Assembly (NCBI GenBank): GCA_964609495.1
Contig: CAZSTA010000004.1
Location: forward strand, 1 to 6,290
Direction of reading: 5' to 3'
Origin: CAZSTA01 sp964609495 [NCBI: uncultured bacterium]
GTDB taxonomy: Bacteria > CAZSTA01
Length of the DNA stretch: 6,290 bases
In this document: piece after piece, positions 1-6,109 of the stretch
Layout of the letters: the number at the start of each line of letters is the position of its first letter
Position numbering within the stretch: position 1 is the first letter of the stretch
The notes under the pieces: generated by a model
What the model saw: the letters and a program-made list of their open reading frames with translations, nothing else
What the model was told of the DNA's origin: nothing
The model's database searches: none
Made by a program: the position numbers and the translations under genes

Positions 1-242
1 ATCTCACCGGATACTGGGGCGATCAGCTTTCCAACCCACTTGCTCGATTGAACCTTTCCGCAGGTTTCTTCCTGCTCTACCTCGTCTCCCTCGAAGGGTA
101 GATCCACATAGACCGTGTCTCCCGCGGTCTTCTGATAGAAATCATCCATACCCACTCGGACTATATCATCCTCGATCCTTGCCCAAGTATGCTCCCGGTG
201 ATAATATAATTCATCAGGCAGATCATAATCGCCTATCTTCAT
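1..242 (-). CDS. GcvH-like lipoyl-domain protein, partial (C-terminus beyond the window edge)
   Basis: The 80 complete codons read as a glycine cleavage H-protein-like lipoyl carrier. Seen: an N-terminal REHTWARIEDD segment (residues 16-26) matching the EHxW start of H proteins, a GDTVYVDLP strand (41-49), and QSSKWVGKLIAPVSGE (65-80). That last segment aligns with the canonical ESVKAxxDIYAPVSGE and places Lys68 at the lipoylated lysine. In the family the lipoyl-lysine arm carries intermediates between enzymes of the glycine cleavage complex; GcvH-like paralogues also serve other pathways, such as the LbpA proteins of sulfur oxidation. The ATG at 242 follows a perfect AAGGAGGA site, and the gene starts only 19 bp after the upstream PEGA/FGE-like gene, so it is probably co-transcribed. 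No other glycine cleavage gene is visible. The residues around the lysine (QSSKW rather than ESVKA) are divergent, so a non-GcvH lipoyl carrier is possible; I therefore give no gene symbol. Confidence 0.85.
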   Translation of the reverse strand, partial: MKIGDYDLPDELYYHREHTWARIEDDIVRVGMDDFYQKTAGDTVYVDLPFEGDEVEQEETCGKVQSSKWVGKLIAPVSGE

Positions 243-248
243 CTACAG

Positions 249-256
249 TCCTCCTT
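249..256 (-). promoter_or_regulatory. Ribosome binding site of the GcvH-like gene
   Basis: On the minus strand this reads AAGGAGGA, 6 nt before the ATG at 242. It begins 5 nt after the stop codon of the preceding gene. It decides the start of the GcvH-like gene and suggests translational coupling within the operon. Confidence 0.8.
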
Positions 257-261
257 TTTTA

Positions 262-1587
262 TTATTTACTCTTAGCGCACCTGAAGCCTATACTGAACCC
301 CCGTGAATTCGGAGGGCCAAAACCGCGATCGGCGCATCTTGCGGTAGCACCTCCCAAATCCCAAGAGCTACCTCTCCGCACCTTATATTCACTATACTGA
401 GGACCTTCAGGATTTCGGCTTGGTGATGAACTATAATATCCGCTGTCATACCAGTCCGCAACCCACTCCCAAACGTTTCCCGCCATATCATAGACCCCAT
501 AAGGACTTTCTCCCTGGGGATAGCTTCCCACCTCCGCAGGCCACATATAGCCATCATCCCTACCACTAGTGTTAGCATAAGTCGAGATGAACTCGTCTCC
601 CCAAGGCCAGTTTCGCCCATCTGTTCCCCTGGAAGCTTTCTCCCATTCTGCCTCAGTTGGCAATCTCTTCCCAGCCCATCTCGCATAAGCACTAGCCTCA
701 TACCAGCTAACTCCTACCACTGGTTGATTTGGCTGATTAAACTTCTTATCCCTCCAAAATTTAGGTTGAGTGATGTTATTGGACTTTATGAAATTCCATC
801 CTTCATCAGTCCAAAAGGTTCGATTATCATACCCTCCAGCCTCCATAAAAGTTCGGTATTGAGCGTTCGTCACCTCGTATTTATCGATATAGAAGGCGTC
901 TAAATATACCGTATGCTGAGGCTTCTCATCATTATCTCCCTTATCGCTTCCCATTATAAATTCTCCAGCGGGGATATAGACCATCTCTCCTTCAATTGGC
1001 TTAGTTATACTAGGCCGAATTTCCTCCGGTTGAACTTTCTCCTCAGTTAGCGTTACCTTAGTTGGTGCTTTCTTACCTAAGATAAACTCAACCTTGGTTT
1101 TTGCTTCAGCTTCGACCGCGATAGCTCCCTCATATTCGTATTCATCTTTTACCAGCTTAATCTTTAAAGTCCCTGGTTCAAGATCGCTTAGGATGAGAGG
1201 GGTAGTTCCCATCAATTCCCCATTTATGTAAACCTCAGCTTCCAGAGGATCTGATAATATAGTAAGCGAAGCCTTTGTTTCCCTCTTTCTCAACTTAGCT
1301 GTGAATTTAACTACTTCATCCGCCTCAATGAGGACGCTTCTCTCCCAATCGTAATAACCAGAAAGCGTTATTCTGATCTTATAAGTTCCGGGAGCTACAT
1401 CTTCTAAGAGGAGAGGAGTTTTCCCTTTATACTCTTCATTGATAAAGACCTCCGCTCCCTCTAGGAGTGCATCCTTCATATCCGAGGTCTTAATATACAA
1501 AATGCCTTCGTTACCTTGACTTAAAACAACCGATCCAAATGCAAACACAGAAATTACAAATAATAGTATATAAATATCCCTTCTCAT
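262..1587 (-). CDS. Exported PEGA-PEGA-FGE-like (SUMF1 fold) protein, catalytic cysteines absent
   Basis: The 441-aa product begins with a Sec-type signal peptide (MRRD then a hydrophobic run, about 5-23, probable cleavage near LSQ). Two PEGA repeats follow, about 29-98 and 106-170, each with the EVFIN/EVYING...G.TPLxL.D..PGT pattern. A linker (171-200) leads to an FGE-sulfatase/SUMF1-like domain (201-441) with MVYIPAGEFIMGS, YEVTNAQY, VVGVSWYEA, GKRLPTEAEWEKASRG, YDMAGNVWEWVADWY and a terminal GFRCAK. True formylglycine-generating enzymes carry two active-site cysteines just after RGGSY. Here the equivalent stretch (about 404-416) is RRGSSWDLGGATA, with no cysteine, so FGE catalysis is unlikely; Cys418 and Cys437 match non-catalytic family positions. 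PEGA domains are usually found in extracytoplasmic, often surface-layer, proteins. It is a tandem paralogue of the gene 59 bp upstream. An AAGGAGA site lies 13 nt before the ATG, somewhat far. The ligand or substrate is unknown. Confidence 0.93.
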   Translation of the reverse strand: MRRDIYILLFVISVFAFGSVVLSQGNEGILYIKTSDMKDALLEGAEVFINEEYKGKTPLLLEDVAPGTYKIRITLSGYYDWERSVLIEADEVVKFTAKLRKRETKASLTILSDPLEAEVYINGELMGTTPLILSDLEPGTLKIKLVKDEYEYEGAIAVEAEAKTKVEFILGKKAPTKVTLTEEKVQPEEIRPSITKPIEGEMVYIPAGEFIMGSDKGDNDEKPQHTVYLDAFYIDKYEVTNAQYRTFMEAGGYDNRTFWTDEGWNFIKSNNITQPKFWRDKKFNQPNQPVVGVSWYEASAYARWAGKRLPTEAEWEKASRGTDGRNWPWGDEFISTYANTSGRDDGYMWPAEVGSYPQGESPYGVYDMAGNVWEWVADWYDSGYYSSSPSRNPEGPQYSEYKVRRGSSWDLGGATARCADRGFGPPNSRGFSIGFRCAKSK

Positions 1588-1646
1588 TCTTATCCCTATC
1601 TCTCCTTCGACTAAATCGCTACCCTTCTCAAGCGATCTATACTACC

Positions 1647-2927
1647 CTAATCTTTTGCACATCTGAAACCTACCATCTTGGTTCTATCACCGAGGAAGTC
1701 ATAACCGCGAGCAGAACATCTAGCCTCTTCTGGAGAAGTAAACCAAGAGCCACCTCTTATTCCCCGATAGCTCCCATATTTCGGTCCCTGGGGGTTGAAC
1801 ATCGAGGCTTCATAGTAGTAATACGCATCATACCAATCGGCGACCCATTCTGCCACATTACCTGCCATATCGTAACATCCATAGGGGCTTATCCCCAAAG
1901 GATAACTATTCACTTGTGCAGTGTAATTATGCGCATCATTAGGAGCGTTGGTATTAGCTTTCTCAGGTGAAAAGTCGTTTCCCCAAGACCAAATCTTACC
2001 ATCGGTCCCTCGAGCCGCTTTTTCCCATTCCGCCTCAGTTGGCAATCTCTTCCCTGTCCATCTAGCATAAGCATCAGCTTCATACCAACTTACGCCTACC
2101 ACTGGATCAGAGGGAGAATTCCATAGCAAGTTCCGCCAATACTTGGGGGAAAATATTCTATTCTCTTTTATAAACTTCCAACCTTCTTCAGTCCAATATT
2201 CTTGTTTGAAATATCCTCCATCATTTATGAACTCGCTATATTCAGCGTTGGTTACCTCACTTTGGTCTATGAAGAAGGGATCGAGATAAACCATTATTTG
2301 CGGACTCTCGTCGTTATCTCCTTCATCGCTTCCCATAGTAAATTCCCCTCCGGGCACATAGACCATCTCCTCGGGGACCTCGAGATCTAGAACAGCCTCG
2401 AGTCTGATCTTGTCACCTGGCTCGACTTTAATCTCGCTCTCGTAATAGCGATTCTCCTTGACCAGGGAGAGGACGTAAATTTTACTATCCAGATCGTTTA
2501 GGATGAGGGGCGTTACTCCTTGAGGAATGCCATCAAGGAACGCTCTAGCCTCGGGAGGAGAGGAGATTATCGTTAAGCTTCCCTTCCTCCAAACAAGGTC
2601 GGCTAGGAGCTTAGTCACCTCTCCCGCCTGAACTGTAGTGATCGAGATCCAATCCGCAAAATCAGGATTTTTCAGAGCGATTTCGTGCTCTCCAGTTGAA
2701 ACATCCTCTATAGTTAAAGGGGTTTCCCCCTGAAGATCTCCATCCAGATAGATCTCGACGCCGGTTACTTCCTCACCTTCGGGATTAATAGCTTTAACAA
2801 ATATCATACCAACTTCCTCTTCAGTTGCCTTCTCTTCCTCCACGTTCTCGGTGTCAGCAAAAGCTCCGATAGCAAATATAACACTTAAAACGAGGCTGAT
2901 CATCACATAGATAAAGGATCGTTTCAT
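1647..2927 (-). CDS. Exported PEGA-PEGA-FGE-like (SUMF1 fold) protein, first gene of the operon
   Basis: The 426-aa product has a signal peptide (MKRS, hydrophobic core about 6-21, probable cleavage after GAFA) and an acidic Glu-rich spacer (25-39). Two PEGA domains follow (about 41-111 and 116-180; VEIYLDGDLQGETPLTIEDV and ARAFLDGIPQGVTPLILNDL). The FGE/SUMF1-like domain (188-426) contains MVYVPGGEFTMGSDEGDNDE, VTNAEY, VVGVSWYEADAYARW, GKRLPTEAEWEKAARGTDG, CYDMAGNVAEWVADWYD and GFRCAKD. The stretch that would hold the FGE cysteine pair reads RGGSWFTSPEEAR (391-403) and has no cysteine. It is closely similar in order and sequence to the next gene, so the pair arose by tandem duplication. The ATG is preceded by AAGGAGA at 2936-2942 with an 8-nt gap, and a strong promoter lies at 3090-3118. 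The role is inferred only as an extracytoplasmic, possibly surface-associated, binding or scaffold protein. Confidence 0.93.
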   Translation of the reverse strand: MKRSFIYVMISLVLSVIFAIGAFADTENVEEEKATEEEVGMIFVKAINPEGEEVTGVEIYLDGDLQGETPLTIEDVSTGEHEIALKNPDFADWISITTVQAGEVTKLLADLVWRKGSLTIISSPPEARAFLDGIPQGVTPLILNDLDSKIYVLSLVKENRYYESEIKVEPGDKIRLEAVLDLEVPEEMVYVPGGEFTMGSDEGDNDESPQIMVYLDPFFIDQSEVTNAEYSEFINDGGYFKQEYWTEEGWKFIKENRIFSPKYWRNLLWNSPSDPVVGVSWYEADAYARWTGKRLPTEAEWEKAARGTDGKIWSWGNDFSPEKANTNAPNDAHNYTAQVNSYPLGISPYGCYDMAGNVAEWVADWYDAYYYYEASMFNPQGPKYGSYRGIRGGSWFTSPEEARCSARGYDFLGDRTKMVGFRCAKD

Positions 2928-3347
2928 CTTTATATTCTCCTTTCTCTAAAATTATCGAACTTCAGCTCTCGACCATATCCATCTTAAGGGTAATTCCACG
3001 ACTGAGGGGGAATAATCGCAATGCTTATAGATAGAGTTGATTACGATTAGACGCTTCAATATGTCCGCATTTGGAAGTATATCAACTTAATTATATTATA
3101 TTTATCTGAGATTATCAAGTATTTTTTAGTGTTGGAGATAAATATCTTCTTATATCACCTCCGAATTATGAGGGAGTGAATCGCTATAAGCTGATCATAG
3201 GCTTATCAATAAAGTATTTCTCACAGCTCGTAATGAATAGGTAAGAGGCGAAAATTGGGATAGCTTTTGGAGACAACTAGGCAGGGTAGCTATAGGATAA
3301 ATCGTTTCGCTCGGAAGTCTGTAGATATACTGGTAGTGATAAAACCT
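2928..3347. other. 420-bp AT-rich intergenic region
   Basis: No coding sequence with a start, ribosome binding site and recognisable product is seen on either strand. It contains the minus-strand promoter at 3090-3118, the long leader down to 2927, and between 3119 and 3347 only a small dyad (ATAAGC at 3186-3191 against GCTTAT at 3201-3206, no T-run). A plus-strand reading frame beginning at 3267 runs antisense through the ABC remnant and has no family features. The region separates two blocks that differ visibly in base composition: AT-rich to the left, GC-rich to the right. Confidence 0.6.
3090..3118 (-). promoter_or_regulatory. Sigma70-type promoter of the PEGA/FGE-like operon
   Basis: On the minus strand TTGATA (3113-3118) is followed after exactly 17 nt by TATAAT (3090-3095), a 5/6 plus 6/6 match to the consensus. 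Transcription would start near 3083, giving an untranslated leader of about 155 nt before the ATG at 2927. A second overlapping TATAAT (3095-3100) is too close to the -35 element to be the pair. The leader contains no riboswitch or terminator that I recognise. Confidence 0.7.
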
Positions 3348-3584
3348 TCACCTGTAATATTGAGCCTGTGTTTCAAACAAGCGCGCATACATTCCACCGC
3401 GATGAACCAGTTCGTTATGAGTGCCATTTTCAATGATTCTCCCATCCTCCACTATCAGCTTCATAAGATAGAGCGACAGCAGGGGTAGCACGCCTTGCAC
3501 AACAAGAATCGCCAGACTGGCTATCGTCCAGCCTGGCGCGCTTTGCCAGACAAGGCGCAACGCAAAATCAAGTCCGTAATACAC
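3348..3584 (-). pseudogene. ABC exporter remnant: N-terminal and C-terminal ends fused by an internal deletion
   Basis: A 78-codon frame (GTG at 3584, no convincing ribosome binding site, upstream in-frame stop) joins two pieces of one protein type. Residues 1-45 match the start of a type I ABC exporter: a cytoplasmic lead (ALRLVWQSAPGW) and first membrane helix (about 21-44, ending LYLMKLIV). Residues 46-78, EDGRIIENGTHNELVHRGG then MYARLFETQAQYYR, are the tail of the ATPase domain downstream of its switch histidine. The other five helices and the Walker A, signature, Walker B and H-loop motifs are absent; a full protein of this family has about 580-620 residues. The fusion point (about 3447-3456) keeps the frame, so this is a clean internal deletion, either real or an assembly error. 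Its position just after the peptidase/acetyltransferase gene suggests that it was the exporter of the peptide cluster. Confidence 0.82.
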
Positions 3585-3668
3585 GCTGTATTTTAAGTCT
3601 TGTTGATTCGCCTATCCGCATATATAGAACTTATGCCGAAACATAATTCCAGTCTAAGATGAAGGGAT

Positions 3669-4694
3669 TCATACTGCTTCCAAGAGCCTGGACATGATGA
3701 TACGGCGGCGCTGTCCCCGTCGAACCTCTTTCTCAAGTTGACTATCTAGTTTGGGAATGGAGATCTGCCGAAAGCCCATCTTGCGGTAGAGATTGATAGC
3801 AGTCCTGTTCTGCTCAAAGACTAGGAGATTCATCGTAGCGCCGCCCTCCTCGGCTGCTTTTCCCATCGCCATGCGCAACAGCCCTTCGCCAATGCCTGCC
3901 CCCCGATAGCGCATGCGGACCAACAGGTTGAAAAGCCACCACTCGGGGTAAAGGTCTGCATTCTCAGGGAACCGCCTGACGACCACTGCACCTGCGATAC
4001 CTTCTCCTACACTAGCGATCAAAGTATATCCACAATCCTCCAGGCTATCTATCTGCCTGGCGAATGCCCCAACAGGCTCTCCCAGTTCGGGAAATCTCTC
4101 ATAGCCGTGGAGCCTAGAGAGGTCAGAGGCATCCTCGACTGTGGCGAGGCGATAGCGAACTTGCTTGCAGATCAGCTTCCTCGCTAAGGCACGGTAGAAC
4201 TTGCTCCCTTGCAGGCGGCGGAGAAGCCAAGAAGCAATTCGCCTGCCCATCCTCGCCAGCCGAAAGAGCAGGTGTCTAAGGGGATGAAGATTTATCCACA
4301 ATAGCGCCGCCAGCCGCCAGAAACCTTGATCCAGACGGATGACCTTCTTTCCCCACTGAACGCTCACCACCCGGCCCAGCACCTGCTCCGCCTGAACCCA
4401 CTCATCGGGACTGGGCGTTGCATCCCCCCGCATCGCCAGCACCACCTGGCCATCCCGCGCCTCCCTGCCGACGACCCGATGAGCGACTAATCGCTCCTCG
4501 GCCGCGCGATAGAAGGCTACGTCTCCCACATTCAGGTCATCAGCCTTGGTGGGCTGGACAGTGAGGATATCTCCATCTTGAATGAAGGGGAACATACTCC
4601 AGCCACGAGCTTCAAAGGAGAAGGAGCCCCCCTGAGCAAGAATCTCAGCAGATAGCTTCGCAAATTCAGCTCCCTTAAGGGTCACTTGACGCAT
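3669..4694 (-). CDS. S26 signal-peptidase-like domain fused to a GNAT acetyltransferase
   Basis: The 341-aa product has two domains. Residues about 20-125 resemble S26 peptidases of the SipW/Sec11 type: FEARGWSMFPFIQDGDILTV (nucleophile candidate Ser33), VGDVAFYR, LVAHRVVG (His72) and MRGDATPSPDEWV (Asp91). This fits a Ser-His-Asp arrangement rather than Ser-Lys. A weakly hydrophobic, Arg-rich linker (about 125-175) follows. Residues about 180-341 form a GNAT acetyltransferase with the acetyl-CoA loop RYRGAGIGEGLLRMA (R264xxGxG269) and a typical ending, NRTAINLYRKMGF. The start ATG overlaps the end of the kinase-like gene by 13 nt, so the two are translationally coupled. Inferred role: leader cleavage and/or N-acetylation of a peptide, or another tailoring step in the same cluster; the substrate is not shown by the sequence. 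No clear membrane anchor is present, so the peptidase-like half might act in the cytoplasm or be non-catalytic. Confidence 0.85.
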   Translation of the reverse strand: MRQVTLKGAEFAKLSAEILAQGGSFSFEARGWSMFPFIQDGDILTVQPTKADDLNVGDVAFYRAAEERLVAHRVVGREARDGQVVLAMRGDATPSPDEWVQAEQVLGRVVSVQWGKKVIRLDQGFWRLAALLWINLHPLRHLLFRLARMGRRIASWLLRRLQGSKFYRALARKLICKQVRYRLATVEDASDLSRLHGYERFPELGEPVGAFARQIDSLEDCGYTLIASVGEGIAGAVVVRRFPENADLYPEWWLFNLLVRMRYRGAGIGEGLLRMAMGKAAEEGGATMNLLVFEQNRTAINLYRKMGFRQISIPKLDSQLEKEVRRGQRRRIIMSRLLEAV

Positions 4695-5566
4695 CGCACG
4701 AAATCCACCACGCTTTCGTCAGGCACAAAGCCTAGTTCGTAACATGGCACGCTGGCCACCAGTTGGGCACAAAAGTCGAGGGTGAAGCTCATCCCCTCCG
4801 CGTTCCACAGTGGTGGGAAACAGCGAGTCAACAGCATCGAGGAGGCGGTAACCCCTTCCTTGCGGCGGGCGCTGTTGGCCTCGGCGTGGCGAAGGAAAAA
4901 GACCTTCTCCAGTGGGACACCCTTAGGCGAGACGCTGGTATAATCGCTATGCCAGGGAGTGCCATACATCCAGAAGCGACCCTCACGCCGACGCAGCACG
5001 ATGCGATCGTCGTTGAGGACGAGTGCCTGGTTCCCCCAGAGCCGGGCCATAGTCGTCTTGCCGTGGGTGGAGCTGCCGGCGAAGAGGTACCCCCGTCCAC
5101 TGTCATCAATGCCGCAGGCGTGGATCATCAACCCTCTGCCCTGTGCCAGCAAGCATATCATCAGCACTTCGGGGAGAGGAAACTCCAGCGGATTGGGTAG
5201 AAGACCTTCTGGCGTCTCTCCGGGCTCAGGGATGTGACTGTAAACCTCTCCCTGCTGGAAGTCGGCATCGAAGATTGCAATGCGGTAGGGGAGCGGACCG
5301 GCGGCGGGCGACCTCAGCGCGAAGATATTCTGCCCACCGATCCGGTAGAGGCTCCAGATCATCTCTGAGTCGAAGACCTTGTTCTCGTCTCGGAGGGGGA
5401 TTTGAGGTAGGCCATCGTAGCGGGCGTGGATGGTGACCTCTGGCTCCTCAGTGCAAAGGAAGTCTCGGTACACCTCCTCCAGACGGATCGATTCCATCGG
5501 CTGATCACTGATGATGTCAAAAACGATGTTCGCGATCTTGACTAGCATATCATTTTGAATTCCCAT
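4682..5566 (-). CDS. HPr kinase-like P-loop protein, candidate peptide kinase
   Basis: The 294-aa protein resembles the HPr kinase/phosphorylase-like family found in peptide clusters rather than true HprK, which carries an extra N-terminal domain and acts on HPr. Seen: LMIHACGI (146-153, equivalent of the HxxxV strand), a P-loop GSSTHGKTT (164-172), VLNDDRIVLRR (183-193, with the paired aspartates of the Walker B-like site) and YGTPWHSD (201-208). The family transfers phosphate to serine; homologues in lasso-peptide clusters phosphorylate the C-terminal serine of the precursor. The ATG at 5566 directly abuts the TGA of the precursor fragment upstream, and only a weak GGTG lies in front of it, so its translation may depend on ribosomes finishing that fragment. 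It overlaps the next gene by 13 nt. The P-loop deviates from the usual GxSGxGKS (Thr-His in place of Gly-x), though Lys170 and Thr171 are kept. Confidence 0.87.
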   Translation of the reverse strand: MGIQNDMLVKIANIVFDIISDQPMESIRLEEVYRDFLCTEEPEVTIHARYDGLPQIPLRDENKVFDSEMIWSLYRIGGQNIFALRSPAAGPLPYRIAIFDADFQQGEVYSHIPEPGETPEGLLPNPLEFPLPEVLMICLLAQGRGLMIHACGIDDSGRGYLFAGSSTHGKTTMARLWGNQALVLNDDRIVLRRREGRFWMYGTPWHSDYTSVSPKGVPLEKVFFLRHAEANSARRKEGVTASSMLLTRCFPPLWNAEGMSFTLDFCAQLVASVPCYELGFVPDESVVDFVRCVK

Positions 5567-5719
5567 TCACTTTTCACCAGAACAACTATATCTTGGTAGC
5601 TGTGATACCATCGAGAGCAAGTCGATAAACTGGTTATACTCGAGCACATAGACACACAGACAACCACCGGTCTTACCCCGGGTGCCTGAATCTGTTTTGC
5701 AACTTGATAGTATCGCCTC
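5567..5719 (-). pseudogene. Leaderless third precursor-peptide fragment
   Basis: An open frame of 50 codons ends at a TGA that touches the kinase ATG. It opens with EAILSSCKTDSGTRGKTGGC (residues 1-20), matching KEAVLSGCKTGDS of the 53-aa peptide just upstream. The underlying DNA (5687-5720 against 5774-5810) differs by three bases and one whole-codon indel, which fits a former coding sequence. No ATG, GTG or TTG precedes the conserved part in this frame, and the expected leader with YxxP is missing; only 21 nt separate it from the stop of the previous peptide. It has four cysteines (residues 7, 20, 22 and 46). I read it as a precursor gene whose 5' half was deleted. It is in frame with the upstream peptide, so suppression of that TAG would give one protein carrying both tails. 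Confidence 0.6.
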
Positions 5720-5740
5720 TATTATATATTGTAACCTTGA

Positions 5741-5902
5741 CTAAGACACCGGAGGACCAAGAGGCCCAATGATTGAATCTCCTGTTTTGCAACCTGATAG
5801 CACCGCCTCTTTGACCACCAGTTTAACCTGTTTCAACTGCGGTTTGCGATATGGCTGCCTGGTTGTCCTCCTTTCCACTCTCTTCCCCTCTTTCTCCATC
5901 AT
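5741..5902 (-). CDS. Precursor-like small peptide A (53 aa), candidate RiPP substrate
   Basis: The peptide starts MMEKEGKRVERR, continues through the motif QPYRKPQLKQVKL (residues 16-28, YxxPxL) to KEAVLSGCKTGDS (31-43), and ends IIGPLGPPVS with a C-terminal serine. A charged leader, a YxxPxL motif and a short Gly/Pro/Cys tail are typical of precursors recognised by PqqD-like (RRE) domains; in lasso-peptide systems the Tyr and Pro of YxxP contact the RRE. The start is fixed by AAAGGAGGG at 5908-5916; either of two adjacent ATGs could be used. Its first 25 residues and upstream DNA are identical to peptide B, while the tail is unrelated. The C-terminal Ser53 could be a target for the neighbouring HPr kinase-like protein. 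No homologue is known to me by name; the function is inferred from context and motif. Confidence 0.72.
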   Translation of the reverse strand: MMEKEGKRVERRTTRQPYRKPQLKQVKLVVKEAVLSGCKTGDSIIGPLGPPVS

Positions 5903-5951
5903 TGCTTCCCTCCTTTCTGCTTGGTATTTAATCTAAACGCTCATATTGGAT
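5798..5951. repeat. Direct repeat, copy 1 (upstream region plus leader of peptide A)
   Basis: This stretch matches 6137-6290 at a fixed offset of 339 bp. The 124 bp from 5828 to 5951 are identical, and six differences (5804, 5814, 5815, 5818, 5825, 5827) cluster at the end next to the variable peptide tail. It covers about 49 bp upstream of the start, the ribosome binding site and the leader, so it is a partial gene duplication. Confidence 0.95.
5908..5916 (-). promoter_or_regulatory. Ribosome binding site of peptide A
   Basis: On the minus strand this reads AAAGGAGGG, with 6 nt between AGGAGG and the first ATG (9 nt to the second). It supports real translation of this short gene. The same site is duplicated in front of peptide B. 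Confidence 0.8.
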
Positions 5952-5988
5952 TCTGCGTGCTTAGCTAAAAATGTCCTTACTTCATAAT

Positions 5989-6090
5989 CACCCTCCCCTA
6001 ACCCCTCCTGTCAAGGGAGAGAGAACTAAAAGGAGCCAGCTTATCTCAATGTTCTCCCTCCCCTCGTGGGAGAGGGCTAAGGTGAGGGAG
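5989..6090. repeat. Palindromic GC-rich interspersed repeat (REP- or MITE-like)
   Basis: An imperfect inverted repeat of two arms of about 38-40 bp (5989-6026 and 6051-6090) surrounds a 24-bp centre. The left arm carries CCCTCCCCTAACCCCTCC and ends GAGAGAAC; the right arm begins GTTCTCCCTCCCCTCG and ends GCTAAGGTGAGGGAGG. Elements with this CCCTCxCCCTAACCC look recur in many bacterial genomes with no coding capacity. It lies between peptides B and A and, as RNA, would fold into a long hairpin downstream of peptide B. Confidence 0.7.
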
Positions 6091-6109
6091 GAGTCATATC
6101 TTGAACTCA

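Noticed and set aside
262-400. Diversity-generating retroelement variable region at the 3' end of the FGE-like gene
   Set aside because: FGE-like/C-type-lectin C-termini are common retroelement targets, but no reverse transcriptase, accessory gene or template repeat is in the window, and the two paralogues' ends are not adenine-specific variants of each other at the DNA level.
1615-1636. Small hairpin (ATCGCT / AGCGAT, 10-nt loop) between the two PEGA/FGE-like genes
   Set aside because: It has only a 6-bp stem, no following T-run and lies inside an operon; too weak for a terminator or control site.
1539-1970. Plus-strand 143-codon frame over the PEGA/FGE-like genes
   Set aside because: It is antisense to well-supported coding sequence, and its product has no recognisable motif.
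3186-3206. Dyad ATAAGC / GCTTAT as terminator of the peptide cluster
   Set aside because: It is short, has no T-tract on either side and lies 140 bp past the last remnant.
4763-5436. Long plus-strand and alternative-frame reading frames opposite the kinase-like gene
   Set aside because: They are antisense shadows in GC-rich sequence, with Arg/Pro/Ser-rich products, no ribosome binding sites and no family motifs.
5989-6090. Intrinsic terminator for peptide B
   Set aside because: The palindrome is long and imperfect and lacks a T-run at its minus-strand 3' side; it matches an interspersed repeat type better than a terminator.
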